Assembly: GCF_018424685.1 (NCBI RefSeq)
Contig: NZ_QTKX01000001.1
Coordinates: 1,736,001 to 1,800,000 of the forward strand
Direction: 5' to 3'
DNA length: 64,000 bases
DNA from: Mesobacillus boroniphilus
Lineage (GTDB): Bacteria > Bacillota > Bacilli > Bacillales > Cytobacillaceae
In this document: one piece after another, positions 1 to 9,108 of the stretch
How positions within the stretch are numbered: position 1 is the stretch's first letter
How the letters are laid out: every line of letters begins with the position of its first letter
Notes under the pieces: generated by a model
What the model was told of the DNA's origin: nothing
The model's input: the letters and a program-made list of their open reading frames with translations, nothing else
Database searches by the model: none
Translations under genes and position numbers: made by a program

Positions 1-284
1 CCATACCTTTTTAGCAATCTTGCACCAAAGTTCTTTTCCAATTCATTGGAAGCAATGATGACAATATGCCTGTTTGGTATTTCTTTTATATATCTTTTCA
101 AATATCCACATGGAATATTAATAGCACCATTTACTGGATTTTTTGCAGAATCCTGATAGTCTCTAAGATCGACAAATACTGCATCCTTTTCATAATCTTT
201 TACCGCCGGCAGATTCCTAACTGGAACATAGCGGTTGAAAACTAAGGTAACCAAAAGGAGACTGATGATTAAACTTGTGAGCAA
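1..284 (-). CDS. Membrane-anchored rhodanese-domain protein (partial, C-terminus beyond window)
   Basis: Reading from a TTG at 284, the protein begins with a short hydrophobic segment (residues 1-15, LTSLIISLLLVTLVF) and continues into a rhodanese-like fold with VFVDLRDYQDSA and GAINIP motifs typical of that family. The part that would carry the catalytic cysteine loop is cut by the window edge. The TTG start is chosen because AGAGGTG lies 8 nt upstream; the nearby ATG runs into a stop after seven codons. Rhodaneses move sulfane sulfur, and the CsoR/CstR-type operator in its promoter fits persulfide-responsive control. Family assignment is fairly sure; exact role is inference. Confidence 0.75.
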   Translation of the reverse strand, partial: MLTSLIISLLLVTLVFNRYVPVRNLPAVKDYEKDAVFVDLRDYQDSAKNPVNGAINIPCGYLKRYIKEIPNRHIVIIASNELEKNFGARLLKRY

Positions 285-337
285 CTACTCATCACCTCTT
301 GTTATAACTTGTGCATTACTGAACTTATAATATAGAT

Positions 338-364
338 ATTATACCATACGGGGTATAAAATCAA
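338..364 (-). promoter_or_regulatory. SigA-type promoter with CsoR/CstR-like operator for the rhodanese gene
   Basis: On the minus strand a TTGATT (359-364) and a perfect TATAAT (338-343) are 15 nt apart. The spacer and -10 are covered by ATACCCCGTATGGTAT (341-356), a near-palindrome of the type bound by the CsoR/CstR family of copper- or persulfide-sensing repressors. It resembles the operator in front of copA in this same window. Binding is inferred, not shown. Confidence 0.55.
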
Positions 365-407
365 TAGTTAATGATGATATTTTTTGACATTATTTTTACT
401 AAAACAC

Positions 408-440
408 AAAAAAAAGAAGCAAGGATTCCTTCCTTCTTTT
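408..440 (-). terminator. Rho-independent terminator
   Basis: An A/G-rich stem (AAGAAG-AAGGA against TCCTT-CTTCTT, one mismatch) followed on the minus strand by eight T. It lies about 150 nt past the stop of the 594-878 gene and probably ends that transcript. Confidence 0.5.
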
Positions 441-593
441 AAAATTCTATATCATTTTGGAATCACACACACCAACAATTAATGCCAATTATCCACTCCC
501 AATGCACACAATGCTTATGTCCCGTGAATTTGATTTTCATATTTTGAGTGCTAGAAATCACTTACTTTTCTGGTTGAAGCGGCGACCTGCGAT

Positions 594-878
594 TTACTTT
601 CCAGCTTCATCCTGGATTGCCTCAGCCAATTCCATATGCAACTGGATCAACATGATCTTACTTTCACTTGCCAATGATGCTTCTAGAATTCTTTTTGTGG
701 CAAGGAAGTATTTTTCCATTAATGTCCTTCTTGCTCTCGGATGGGAATTTTCATCTTTCAAATCTCTGTGAATAGCTTCTCTAAGTATGTCTTCTGGCAC
801 CTGGTCAGATTGAAGTTTTCGATTGTTCCATATTGTCCTGTATTCATCAAGTAACTTTTCATAATCCATTGCTAGCAT
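594..878 (-). CDS. Hypothetical protein, 94 aa
   Basis: A soluble, charged, probably all-helical protein starting MLAMDYEKLL. I do not recognise a family. The ATG at 878 is chosen over the longer frame opening at 920 because AGGAGG sits 7 nt before it. The protein is rich in Glu, Lys and Arg with no cysteine and no membrane segment. It stands alone between the rhodanese gene and a divergently read zinc-ribbon gene, so context gives no hint of function. Coding potential is supported by the ribosome binding site and a downstream terminator. Confidence 0.65.
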   Translation of the reverse strand: MLAMDYEKLLDEYRTIWNNRKLQSDQVPEDILREAIHRDLKDENSHPRARRTLMEKYFLATKRILEASLASESKIMLIQLHMELAEAIQDEAGK

Positions 879-988
879 CCTGAAGCCTCCTGTAGATATA
901 TAACATGAGCAAACCCTCACTAGTATATTTACATATTTCAGGCAAACAATGCAAAAAATAAGTTAAATTACATTAAAGGAGACTAACT

Positions 989-1228
989 ATGAGCAAACCT
1001 TATCGATGCCCTAACTGCAAGACCAACAGAACTAGATTCAATATGATTTCCCAAGTTCCGCAGCCTGTAAAATTAAATCCGCAATCAGGAGAAATTGTGG
1101 AGCAATATTCAAATGACCAGCTCGAACCTTTTCATCTCCCATACAAAGGTCCAGAATTGAAAATCCAGTGTGCAGCCTGTGGACTTGTTGAGGATGAAAA
1201 AACCTTTGCCAAGTTTGGTGAAAGTTAA
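989..1228 (+). CDS. Small zinc-ribbon protein, 79 aa
   Basis: The protein carries two CxxC pairs, CPNC at residues 8-11 and CAAC at about 60-63, which together form a likely zinc ribbon. The middle (residues 20-55) is proline-rich and polar. It begins at an ATG with AAAGGAG 7 nt upstream, and a strong bidirectional terminator follows the stop. It is one of the few plus-strand genes here and is transcribed alone. Zinc binding is inferred from the cysteine spacing; the partner (nucleic acid or protein) is not known. Confidence 0.75.
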   Translation: MSKPYRCPNCKTNRTRFNMISQVPQPVKLNPQSGEIVEQYSNDQLEPFHLPYKGPELKIQCAACGLVEDEKTFAKFGES

Positions 1229-1275
1229 AGATAACATAAGCGCGGGTATGGTATGAGCCACTAATGGAAATTGAT

Positions 1276-1310
1276 TAAAAAAAGCTTGAGATTTCCTCAA
1301 GCTTTTTTTA
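1276..1310. terminator. Bidirectional terminator between convergent genes
   Basis: AAAAAAAGCTTGAG and CTCAAGCTTTTTTT form a perfect stem with a 5-nt loop and T tracts on both strands, serving the zinc-ribbon gene and the convergent secreted-protein gene whose stop it overlaps. Confidence 0.9.
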
Positions 1311-2144
1311 ATCGCTTACCTTTATTCCGTTTTCCTCAAAAAACTTTATTGAATCCACTCTCCATTGTTCATTAGGGATGAACCTCACCAGGTTGACTTC
1401 ACCGTTAAAAGTCTTGCCGCCAATCCCTTTCAGCTGCCAATTAACCTCAACAGGAACAGTCAGGCTTAACTGATCTCCCACATCCTCGGCAGGCAAAACT
1501 TCCATTCTCGAAATCCTGATATTCTCGATTTTGTACAGCACCTTCTCCCACTCAAGGTCTTGAAGGGAGACCAAAGAAACGATGTTACGGTCCTGCTGTT
1601 TTAATCCTGCGATATACGCGTTTACCAAATCGTACGGGTCAGTTTGTTCCAGGTATTTTTCGAGCTTCCCAGCTGACTTCAGGATCATCAGTTTATGGGA
1701 TAGATCCATGAAATTTGTCCTATGAGTCGTGCTCCCATAAAAATGGATGCAAAAATGACCCGGAAAGTTATTCTTCAAGGCTCCACCGCCATGTGGCATT
1801 CCATGCATTGAGGCTGCGATTTTCACATCCTCTGAGATGACAATAATCGCTCTCCGCTTCCAGCTCCATTTCCCTTGATAAATCTTCTTCATGATTGCAG
1901 TATCTTTTGGAGTTAAAGGCTGTACATCCGCATGGTTGCTTCCCGCCCTTCTTTGGACCCGAAATTTCATGCCTGTTTCCAAATCGACCACTGTGAATTT
2001 GCTGTACCTCGGCAGAATTTCATTAACATCTTCCCACTGTGTCATTTTGATCCGGTCCATTTTCCGAGATTTCTTGGCTTCTATGCTATTTCCGGTAGAA
2101 GCAAGAAGAACAATTGTCATTATAATTATTTTTATTGCTCGCAT
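1308..2144 (-). CDS. Secreted protein with conserved peptidoglycan-hydrolase-associated domain, 278 aa
   Basis: Residues 1-23 form a Sec signal peptide (MRAIKIIIMTIVLLASTGNS, cleavage probably after IEA). The body contains RRAGSNHADVQPLTPKDT (about 65-82), then MHGMPHGGG and FPGHFCIHFYGSTTH (about 113-140). I remember these His/Gly-rich motifs from a domain found in many spore-forming Firmicutes, often next to LysM or SH3 modules, with unknown activity. Residues 180-275 look like an NTF2-like or immunoglobulin-like tail. The conserved histidines suggest a metal site, but this is inference. It is transcribed alone towards a terminator. Confidence 0.75.
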   Translation of the reverse strand: MRAIKIIIMTIVLLASTGNSIEAKKSRKMDRIKMTQWEDVNEILPRYSKFTVVDLETGMKFRVQRRAGSNHADVQPLTPKDTAIMKKIYQGKWSWKRRAIIVISEDVKIAASMHGMPHGGGALKNNFPGHFCIHFYGSTTHRTNFMDLSHKLMILKSAGKLEKYLEQTDPYDLVNAYIAGLKQQDRNIVSLVSLQDLEWEKVLYKIENIRISRMEVLPAEDVGDQLSLTVPVEVNWQLKGIGGKTFNGEVNLVRFIPNEQWRVDSIKFFEENGIKVSD

Positions 2145-2273
2145 TTATAATCATCTCTTTTTTCACGGTTTAAATTGTGCATTTAAACTAAATTCCAACA
2201 CAATAAAATAATGCTTCATGAAAGTTTTTGCTTTTTTGCTTTTTACTATTCAGATGGACCTACTTTTAGACAA

Positions 2274-2302
2274 ACAAAAAACCCAGCAAAGCATAGCTGG
2301 GT
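2274..2302 (-). terminator. Terminator after the DUF2188-type gene
   Basis: ACCCAGC/GCTGGGT hairpin followed by six T on the minus strand, just beyond the stop at 2308. Confidence 0.85.
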
Positions 2303-2307
2303 AAAAG

Positions 2308-2487
2308 TTACTCATTTTTATGGTTTTCTACATATTCCCTTGCTTTGTCAATCGCAATAGGGATTGCTTTTCCATCTTCATATTGTTCTTCCTCAACAAG
2401 TGCGTTCGCTATCTCGATAGCTTTCTCACGGACATCAGGGTCTAGGTTCTTCATTGAAGCTGGATAATCATTGCTTGTCCAAGGCAT
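2308..2487 (-). CDS. Small stress-type protein, YdaT/DUF2188-like, 59 aa
   Basis: The protein MPWTSNDYPASMKNLD... matches the short conserved module (MPW-x-DYP-x-S-x-KNL ... AIEIANALVEE ... AIPIAI-x-KA) seen in B. subtilis YdaT and many small proteins. The ATG at 2487 is preferred over one at 2505 because AAGGAAGG lies 5 nt upstream. In B. subtilis YdaT belongs to the SigB general stress regulon, and a SigB-like promoter precedes this gene. Function is not known; it is soluble and acidic. Confidence 0.8.
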   Translation of the reverse strand: MPWTSNDYPASMKNLDPDVREKAIEIANALVEEEQYEDGKAIPIAIDKAREYVENHKNE

Positions 2488-2521
2488 TTTATCCTTCCTT
2501 TCCATCGAAGATATACCTTTT

Positions 2522-2547
2522 TTACCCTATGTCCAGCAATCGAAAAC
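2522..2547 (-). promoter_or_regulatory. Candidate SigB promoter of the DUF2188-type gene
   Basis: GTTTTC (2542-2547) and GGGTAA (2522-2527) on the minus strand, 14 nt apart, resemble the SigB consensus GTTTAA / GGGTAT. The site is 35 nt before the start codon, fitting the general-stress role of the YdaT homologue. Confidence 0.5.
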
Positions 2548-2551
2548 AAAC

Positions 2552-3466
2552 TTACCTTTCAAGTTCCTTCAGCTGCTGTTCAAGCAGGCTCCAGTCTGTT
2601 ACCTGGCCAATGAAAACAAGATTGAGCGGCATTTTCATATATTCTTTCATATATAATGGCATTCCGTACGAATACTGGAATAGCTCCGGATATTGGGAAT
2701 GGTCAAATAATACATATCCTTTTATCCGGTATATGGAATCCGGCAGTGCCCTTAAAAAATCTTCAAAATCCTTCTGGCTGACGGCACCCTGGAATTGATA
2801 CACAAACGTACTTAGCCTTAAATCTGCCTGAACATGCGACGCAGCACCTTTAGCTTTTTCGGTATGAGCCAATCCCTCCAACAGTTTCATTGGCATTTTC
2901 GAATAGGTGCTTAATATACTTTTAGCTTGAGGATTAAGGCCTTGAATGTCCATGCTGATTTTTGCCAACTCTGCTTCACTGAGTAAATCTGATTTATTGA
3001 CAATGATAAGATCGGCATGCTTCACTTGTTCAAGCAAAAGCTGATGTACTTGAGGGTCTAATGTCGTCCTATTAAGCCACTGCAGGCCATCGACCGTTGT
3101 TATGATTCCTTTGATCGCAAGCTTGTCGGCAAACAATGGGGAAAGGACAGCATCCAAAACTTCAACAGGATGCGCAGCGCCAGTGGTCTCTATATAAATC
3201 GCATCGAGATCGTGATCAAATAACAATCCCTGAAGCTGGGATTCGAGCTTATCCTGAATGGTACAGCAAATGCATCCTCCCAAAAGCTCTTTTAAAGGAA
3301 CATCCGTGTCAACGGCGTCTGAATCAATCGATACACTGCCAAGCTCATTCATCATTACTGCAATCGTCCGTTCGCGATCTTTTTCATGCTGTAAAATTTG
3401 CTTAAGTAGTGTCGTTTTACCGGTGCCCAGGAACCCGGACAAAATGTATACCTCTGCTCTTTTCAT
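2552..3466 (-). CDS. CobW/COG0523-family GTP-binding metal chaperone, 304 aa
   Basis: The N-terminus has a P-loop GFLGTGKTT (residues 11-19), the family hallmark metal motif CICC (GGCICC, about 64-69), and an NKSD guanine-specificity motif near residue 157. The C-terminal CobW domain (about 215-300) is present but short. Members deliver zinc, cobalt or other metals to client enzymes using GTP hydrolysis. B. subtilis has YciC/ZagA and YjiA-like members; I cannot tell which is the orthologue. I see no Zur box in the 60 nt upstream, so zinc control is not supported. It appears to be a single-gene unit following ctpA. Confidence 0.85.
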   Translation of the reverse strand: MKRAEVYILSGFLGTGKTTLLKQILQHEKDRERTIAVMMNELGSVSIDSDAVDTDVPLKELLGGCICCTIQDKLESQLQGLLFDHDLDAIYIETTGAAHPVEVLDAVLSPLFADKLAIKGIITTVDGLQWLNRTTLDPQVHQLLLEQVKHADLIIVNKSDLLSEAELAKISMDIQGLNPQAKSILSTYSKMPMKLLEGLAHTEKAKGAASHVQADLRLSTFVYQFQGAVSQKDFEDFLRALPDSIYRIKGYVLFDHSQYPELFQYSYGMPLYMKEYMKMPLNLVFIGQVTDWSLLEQQLKELER

Positions 3467-3498
3467 TTTCTCATCCGCCTATCTTTTCTATGTAATGG

Positions 3499-3530
3499 AA
3501 AATCTCCAGCAAAAGCTGGAGATTCATTTT
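3499..3530 (-). terminator. Terminator after ctpA
   Basis: AATCTCCAGC/GCTGGAGATT hairpin with a 4-nt loop and T-rich flank on the minus strand, directly at the ctpA stop. Confidence 0.8.
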
Positions 3531-5031
3531 ATTTATTCATTTCCTGCTTTAATACTTCTATTGCTTTTTGAATTTGCGGGTCGTCATTCTTAATCTGTTC
3601 GCGTAGAGCATTCATTAATTCAATAGTCGAGCTTCCTTTAAGGATTCCCGTTTCTTCAAGCTCTTTAGATTTTTGGAATGCGATGACAGCTTCCTTTGTC
3701 TTTTCATCATAGAAACCATCCTCACGACCTGGATCAATCCCTAAAGCTTTCAGCATCTTTTGTGCAGCCCTGACTTGTTCAGAAGCTGTAGATACCTTCA
3801 ATTCAGTTTCCGGATCGATAAACGGTAATGATGCATATTCGGGCATTGCGACTTCATGGTCTGGTTTGATGCCCTTCTTATGAATCCAATTACCTTTTGG
3901 TGTCAGCCACTTTTCTGTCGTGAATTTCATATTCGATCCATCTGAAAAATCCTCCGCTCGCTGGACTGTCCCTTTGCCGAATGACTTTTCCCCGACAAGC
4001 GGAACTCCGGCTGATTCACTGACTGCTCCTGCAAGGATTTCAGATGCACTCGCACTTCCCTTATCAATGATGACAACTAAAGGAAGGTTATGATCATTTT
4101 TGTTTTCTGATGCATATTTCTCAACATTGCCTTCGCGGTCTTCAACCTGGAAGAGAATTTCCCCTTCAGGTACAAAGAGGCTGGATATTTTAATTGCCTG
4201 ATCCAGGAGTCCGCCTGGATTTTGACGAAGGTCCAGGACTAGGCCTTTCATTCCTTGTTTCTGAAGGTCATTCAAAATATTCACTAGCTCATTTGAAGTG
4301 TTTTGTGAGAAATTCGTAATCTGTACTTTTGCAATTCCATCGTCCATCATTTCACCATATACCGTTTCAATCGGTATAGTGTCTCGGGTTATTGTGACGT
4401 CAACTGGTTTTTCTCCACCCTGACGAAGAATGGACAGTTTTACGTCGGTGCCCTTTTCTCCTCTTATTAGAGCCACTGCTTCAGTCGTGCTCATTCCTTG
4501 AAGACTTTTCCCGTCTACAGACATGATTTTATCCTCGGGTTGAAGCCCTGCTTTTTCCGCAGGAGATCCCTTCAAAGGACTCACGATGAAAATGAACCCA
4601 TCTCTTTCCTGGATTTCTGCTCCAATTCCCTCAAATGAGGACGACAGACTCTGATGGAAATTCTTTGCGTCTTCCTGACTCATATAATCCGAATATGGAT
4701 CGTCCAAAGATTCAAGCATTCCATCTATCGCACCATTTATTAGTTTTTCCTGATCGACTTCCTGGAAATAGTCATTTTTCAAAGTATCATATGCGTCGTA
4801 AAGCTTTGCAAATTCTTCTCTTTCCCTAATTACCTGCACTGCTGGCTTGTCCTCGCCGAAAGCAAGTGCAAAGGTAGTAATACCCGCTGTTAAAAAGACT
4901 AGAAAAAATAACAGCATTGCAAAGTGGAACTTTTTTATCCGAAGAAAACTATTCTTGGCCTCTGCTTCTGCAGCCTTTTCTTGACCCTTTAGCTCTTCTT
5001 TGTTTTCTTCATTCATATTTTGCTGATCCAA
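3529..5031 (-). CDS. ctpA: Carboxy-terminal processing protease CtpA (S41 family), 500 aa
   Basis: One membrane segment (residues 36-58) follows a charged cytoplasmic tail. A PDZ domain spans about 130-210 (GSPAEKAGLQPEDKI), and the S41 protease core about 215-390 shows VLDLRQNPGG, KGSASASE (about 324-331, nucleophile region) and FGKG with the general-base lysine at about 353. A peptidoglycan-binding domain 1 lies at about 410-475 (DGFYDEKTKEAVIAFQ). The active domains sit outside the cell and clip or degrade envelope proteins. It is named ctpA rather than ctpB because it neighbours yodJ-deoD as in B. subtilis. The charged N-terminal 30 residues are longer than usual. Confidence 0.88.
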   Translation of the reverse strand: MDQQNMNEENKEELKGQEKAAEAEAKNSFLRIKKFHFAMLLFFLVFLTAGITTFALAFGEDKPAVQVIREREEFAKLYDAYDTLKNDYFQEVDQEKLINGAIDGMLESLDDPYSDYMSQEDAKNFHQSLSSSFEGIGAEIQERDGFIFIVSPLKGSPAEKAGLQPEDKIMSVDGKSLQGMSTTEAVALIRGEKGTDVKLSILRQGGEKPVDVTITRDTIPIETVYGEMMDDGIAKVQITNFSQNTSNELVNILNDLQKQGMKGLVLDLRQNPGGLLDQAIKISSLFVPEGEILFQVEDREGNVEKYASENKNDHNLPLVVIIDKGSASASEILAGAVSESAGVPLVGEKSFGKGTVQRAEDFSDGSNMKFTTEKWLTPKGNWIHKKGIKPDHEVAMPEYASLPFIDPETELKVSTASEQVRAAQKMLKALGIDPGREDGFYDEKTKEAVIAFQKSKELEETGILKGSSTIELMNALREQIKNDDPQIQKAIEVLKQEMNK

Positions 5032-5189
5032 CCCTTTTCACCACTTTCCAATCAAGCTTAAAATCCTTAATGATTAGGATAACATTTTTACTGTGAAATT
5101 AACAGAAAAATACGTAATGGTCAAAAACCTAGAATACACAGGCAATGTTGGACAATTCTCGAAGTGAATTATATACTTTCTTATCCCAT

Positions 5190-5223
5190 AAAAAAAAGCA
5201 ACGGTTTGAACACCGCTGCTTTT
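5190..5223 (-). terminator. Terminator after copZ
   Basis: AAGCAGCGGTG and its partner AACCGTTGCTT form a stem followed by eight T on the minus strand. Confidence 0.85.
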
Positions 5224-5228
5224 CATTA

Positions 5229-5435
5229 CTATTCTACATCGTAACCTTGATCTTCAACTGCTGCCTTCATCTTGCTTACTTCTGCTTTTGAAGCATCATA
5301 TTCTACTTCAGCTTTTCCTTCAGAAAGAGATACGACGACGCTAGCTACTCCGTCTACACCCATCAAAGCATTCTTAACTGCCTTTTCGCAGTGTCCGCAA
5401 GTCATTCCTGATACATTTAAAGTTGTTTTTTCCAT
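5229..5435 (-). CDS. copZ: Copper chaperone CopZ, 68 aa
   Basis: A single heavy-metal-associated domain with the Cu(I)-binding GMTCGHC motif at residues 10-16 and the usual ferredoxin-like beta-alpha-beta pattern over its whole length. It carries Cu(I) in the cytoplasm to CopA. It lies 28 nt downstream of copA on the same strand and is followed by a terminator, so it should be the last gene of a CsoR-controlled copA-copZ transcript. In B. subtilis the order is copZ-copA; here it is reversed. Confidence 0.96.
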   Translation of the reverse strand: MEKTTLNVSGMTCGHCEKAVKNALMGVDGVASVVVSLSEGKAEVEYDASKAEVSKMKAAVEDQGYDVE

Positions 5436-5463
5436 TTAGAATCTTCCTCTCTTATTCATTAAT

Positions 5464-7863
5464 TTATAACTTAATCCGCTTCAAACGAAGGGAATTAGTC
5501 ACTACAGAAACTGAACTGAATGCCATTGCAGCACCCGCCACCCATGGAGCCAGGAGACCCATGGCAGCAATCGGGATACCCGCTGAGTTGTAAGCAAGAG
5601 CCCAGAACAAGTTTTGGCGGATGTTTTGCATTGTCTTTTTACTTAAGGAGATTGCTTTTGGAATTAGCGTCAATTCACCGCCGAGAATGGTGACGTCAGC
5701 CGCCTCGATGGCAACATCCGTTCCTGTTCCGATGGCGATTCCAATATCAGCAAGAGCAAGTGCTGGCGCGTCATTGATTCCATCGCCGACCATTGCCACT
5801 TTCTTTCCTTTCAGCTGAAGTTCTTTTACATGGTTCGCTTTTTCTTCAGGGAGTACTTCTGCTATTACATTGTCTACACCAACCTGAGCAGCAATCGCTT
5901 TGGCAGTTCGTGTATTGTCACCAGTAAGCATATATACTTCAATACCCATGTTTTTGAGCTCTTCAATCGCCGTTTTCGCTGTTTCCTTGACTGTATCGGC
6001 AACAGCGACGATTCCGTTCAATTCATTGTTGATTGCAATCATCATTGCTGTCTTGCCTTCAGTCTCCAGTTTTTCCAACCGATCTTCATATTGTGCGAAG
6101 TCGATACCCTCTTTGCTCATCAGTTTTCTGGTGCCGACAAAGACTTTCTCACCATTGATGGTTGCTGCGATTCCGTGTCCCGGTATCGCTGAGAACTTAT
6201 CCATTGGCAATACCTCTATATTTCTTGCGTTACCATATTCCACAATTGCTTCTGCAAGAGGATGCTCGGAAGCTTTTTCGGCAGATACCAAATAGTTAAG
6301 AATCTTTTCCTCGTCACCGAAAACTTCAAGATCGGTTACACTTGGTTTTCCTTTAGTAATTGTTCCCGTTTTATCAAGAACAATAGCATCGATTTTGTGA
6401 GTAGTTTCTAAGTGCTCTCCGCCTTTAAAAAGAATCCCGTTTTCCGCACCTTTTCCCGTTCCGACCATGATGGAGGTTGGAGTTGCGAGACCGAGTGCAC
6501 AAGGGCAGGCAATAACGAGCACGGCAATAGCTGTTTCAAGGGCTGATGCAAAGTCACCAGGTGTGATTACAAAGTACCAGACAAGGAATGTAACGATTGC
6601 GATTGCGACAACAATCGGTACGAAAATTCCAGAAATCTGATCTGCCACACGCTGGATTGGCGCCTTGCTTCCCTGAGCGTCCTCAACGACCTTAATAATT
6701 CCCGCCAGGGCCGTATCCTTTCCGACCTTTGTTGCAGTCATCGTCAAAGTCCCATTCTTATTAATGGTAGCACCAATCAAAGAATCGCCAGCTGTTTTTT
6801 CAACAGGAATTGATTCGCCAGTGATCATCGCTTCATCAACAGCGGACTGGCCGGATATGACCTTGCCATCGACAGGAATCTTCTCTCCTGGTTTAACGAT
6901 GATTGTATCTTTTACTCTTACTTCTTCAATCGGGATTTTAATCTCCTCGCCATCCCGGATGACAGTCGCCTCTTTAGCCTGCAGGCTTAGAAGCTTGGAA
7001 ATCGCTTCAGTTGTGCGTCCTTTTGCAAGGGCCTCAAACAGTTTCCCAACAAGGATCAAAGTAATCAGGATTGCACTTGTTTCAAAATATAAATGCGGCA
7101 TATAATTCGGATTTCCAATTGTTTTAATAGCCTCTGCAAGACTATAGAAATATGCAGCCGATGTACCAAGAGCCACCAGGACATCCATATTCGCACTCTT
7201 GTTCTTGAGCGATTTATAGGCCCCCACATAAAATTGCCCGCCAATCCAGAATTGGACCGGAGTTGCCAATAATAGCTGGAACCACGGATTCATCAATAGA
7301 TGTGGCATTGGTAGCCCCGTATCCCAAGGAGCGTGGCCGATCATTGTATAAAGAAGCGGAAGTGACAAAAGGATGGAAATATATAACTTTCTTTTCTTTC
7401 CCTTTATTTCCTCTTCTTTTTGCTGCGCTTTTGCTTCCCGCTGCACTTTTTCCTTTGCATCATAACCAAGATCCTGGATTTTCGAAATGATTTTATCAGC
7501 TGACAGGACAGCACTATTAAATTCAACTGAAGCAGACTCGGTTGCAAGGTTAACGGTTGCTGATACCATTCCGTCCATTTTGTTTAGTACCTTTTCAATC
7601 CTTGTTGAACATGCTGCACAGGTCATGCCGAAAACATCCAAATCCATTTTTTCGTTTCTAACACCGTACCCCAGATCGTTGATTTTATTGAATATATCGT
7701 CAGGTTTTATTTTTTCAGATTCATATGTGACTGAGGCATTTTCCATCGCCAGGTTCACGGTTGCTTCTACGCCTTCCATCTTATTAAGGACCTTCTCAAT
7801 CCTCGTGGAACAGGAGGCACAAGTCATACCCGTTATGTCGACAGTCATTTGTTCTTTCATCAT
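5464..7863 (-). CDS. copA: Copper-exporting P1B-type ATPase CopA, 799 aa
   Basis: Two N-terminal metal-binding domains carry GMTCASC (12-18) and GMTCAAC (79-85). Eight membrane helices follow, with the transport motif CPC at 453-455. The phosphorylation motif DKTGT is at 497-501, and the HP motif (SEHPLAEAI) and GDGINDAP are present. It pumps Cu(I) out across the membrane at the cost of ATP. Two adjacent ATGs are possible; GAGGTG is 6 nt before the second (7860), so that may be the true start. The csoR repressor gene that often accompanies copZA is not next to it here. Confidence 0.97.
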   Translation of the reverse strand: MMKEQMTVDITGMTCASCSTRIEKVLNKMEGVEATVNLAMENASVTYESEKIKPDDIFNKINDLGYGVRNEKMDLDVFGMTCAACSTRIEKVLNKMDGMVSATVNLATESASVEFNSAVLSADKIISKIQDLGYDAKEKVQREAKAQQKEEEIKGKKRKLYISILLSLPLLYTMIGHAPWDTGLPMPHLLMNPWFQLLLATPVQFWIGGQFYVGAYKSLKNKSANMDVLVALGTSAAYFYSLAEAIKTIGNPNYMPHLYFETSAILITLILVGKLFEALAKGRTTEAISKLLSLQAKEATVIRDGEEIKIPIEEVRVKDTIIVKPGEKIPVDGKVISGQSAVDEAMITGESIPVEKTAGDSLIGATINKNGTLTMTATKVGKDTALAGIIKVVEDAQGSKAPIQRVADQISGIFVPIVVAIAIVTFLVWYFVITPGDFASALETAIAVLVIACPCALGLATPTSIMVGTGKGAENGILFKGGEHLETTHKIDAIVLDKTGTITKGKPSVTDLEVFGDEEKILNYLVSAEKASEHPLAEAIVEYGNARNIEVLPMDKFSAIPGHGIAATINGEKVFVGTRKLMSKEGIDFAQYEDRLEKLETEGKTAMMIAINNELNGIVAVADTVKETAKTAIEELKNMGIEVYMLTGDNTRTAKAIAAQVGVDNVIAEVLPEEKANHVKELQLKGKKVAMVGDGINDAPALALADIGIAIGTGTDVAIEAADVTILGGELTLIPKAISLSKKTMQNIRQNLFWALAYNSAGIPIAAMGLLAPWVAGAAMAFSSVSVVTNSLRLKRIKL

Positions 7864-7909
7864 CTACACCTCGTTTCGATTGAAATAAATTTTATCTTCT
7901 ACACCAATT

Positions 7910-7938
7910 ACTATACCCCTGTATAGTATATTAATCAA
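7910..7938 (-). promoter_or_regulatory. copA promoter overlapped by a CsoR operator
   Basis: On the minus strand TTGATT (7933-7938) and TATAGT (7910-7915) are exactly 17 nt apart. Across the -10 and spacer lies TATACCCCTGTATAGTATA (7912-7930, plus strand), a close match to the CsoR operator known in front of B. subtilis copZA. Copper-induced derepression is therefore expected. Confidence 0.85.
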
Positions 7939-8046
7939 CCAAAAAGTTTGTGTTTTTTTTATTTTACCCTTAACTGTGGATAATACAGTTAAAAATGTCA
8001 CATTTACCTGCAGAGAGGCGATTTCTTTTTTTCATCATTTCAACAC

Positions 8047-8073
8047 AAAAAGCCTGACATTCGCCAGGCTCTT
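8047..8073 (-). terminator. Terminator after yodJ
   Basis: AGCCTGGCGAATGTCAGGCT hairpin followed by TTTTTG on the minus strand. Confidence 0.85.
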
Positions 8074-8075
8074 CA

Positions 8076-8933
8076 TTATATTTTCTTCACATTTTCGAAG
8101 TATTCTTCAAGTGTCCAATCATTTTCATAAATCTCGGTTGCAGCCTTAATGCCGACATACCTGAAATGCCATGGCTCATACATATAGCCTGTTAAATTTT
8201 CTTTACCCCTAGGGTATCTTAGGATAAACCCGTATTTATGAGCATTGTGGGCAAGCCACACCCCTTCTTTTGTAGAACCGAACTGTTCATTCAGATTAAA
8301 GTTGTTCGTCTTGCTTGAGATATCCATTGTCAAACCTGATTGATGTTCACTGCTGCCAGGTCTTGCAACGGCCTGAAGTGCTTTTTCTTCGCCGACCTTG
8401 TTGACTTCAGCATTAAAAAGTGTTTCCTGGCGGCCATATGAACGGTAACCGGAAACAGCAGCGAGTTCAATTCCGTCATTCCTGGCACCCGCAAACATAT
8501 TTTCCAGGGCTTTCGCAGCCTCTTCCCTCATCAAGCTCTTTTCAAGCTTTGCATCTCCAAAAGAAAATGGAACATTCGGACGAACTAAATCAGCCGGAAT
8601 ATAGTCTTCTGGCAACCCGAAAATTTTGTTAACGAGTGACATCGTGTTTTGCGGGTTCTGGATAATATTCTTTCCGTCTGTGTTCTGAACCACATTGAAG
8701 TAAGCCGCTTCAAGTGTCAATTCATCTTCTGCGGGCTTGTCCTCCTCAGGGAGTTCATTAACCTCGTTATCATCTGGACCTTCATCTCCAACCCCTTCAA
8801 CTGGTTGATCAGCCTGTCCATCTTGGCCAACTAGTTTTTCTCCCAGGTAAGGGATCTTTTCCAAGTAAGGCTCTATAGGGGCACAACCTGTCAATAAAAT
8901 CGGCAATGCGAGAAACAGTAATATTTTTTTCAT
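8076..8933 (-). CDS. yodJ: D-alanyl-D-alanine carboxypeptidase lipoprotein YodJ (VanY, M15B), 285 aa
   Basis: The N-terminus has a lipobox (LLTGC, Cys about residue 17), then an acidic linker rich in Glu, Asp and Pro (about 32-75). The VanY-type catalytic domain shows SGYRSYGRQ, the zinc-ligand motif SSEHQSGLTMDIS and EPWHFRYVG. It should trim the terminal D-Ala from peptidoglycan stem peptides on the outer membrane face. The ATG at 8933 (MKKILLF) is chosen because GGTGG lies 5 nt upstream. Its position between ctpA and deoD is as in B. subtilis, with copA-copZ inserted. Confidence 0.9.
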   Translation of the reverse strand: MKKILLFLALPILLTGCAPIEPYLEKIPYLGEKLVGQDGQADQPVEGVGDEGPDDNEVNELPEEDKPAEDELTLEAAYFNVVQNTDGKNIIQNPQNTMSLVNKIFGLPEDYIPADLVRPNVPFSFGDAKLEKSLMREEAAKALENMFAGARNDGIELAAVSGYRSYGRQETLFNAEVNKVGEEKALQAVARPGSSEHQSGLTMDISSKTNNFNLNEQFGSTKEGVWLAHNAHKYGFILRYPRGKENLTGYMYEPWHFRYVGIKAATEIYENDWTLEEYFENVKKI

Positions 8934-9108
8934 TATGTCCACCAATCTTCAACAATTTAAGGCAATAACACCATTCTAACATTTTTCAACAAACTTTCGA
9001 ATGGCCTTTTTTCCCATTATCCTTGTTCATCATTTTGCCTGATTTAGGAATTTACAAACATCATGTGTGGTTTGAATTAGATCGGGATGTATGAAAATGT
9101 TAGCTATG

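Noticed and set aside
457..771. 104-aa plus-strand frame opposite the 94-aa gene
   Set aside because: No ribosome binding site, and it overlaps antisense to a gene with a good start; composition is not coding-like.
3467..3528. Zur box before the CobW-family gene
   Set aside because: No TCGTAAT-N9-ATTACGA type palindrome in the short upstream gap.
7931..8075. csoR gene beside copA
   Set aside because: The gap is too short and has no open frame; the repressor must be encoded elsewhere.
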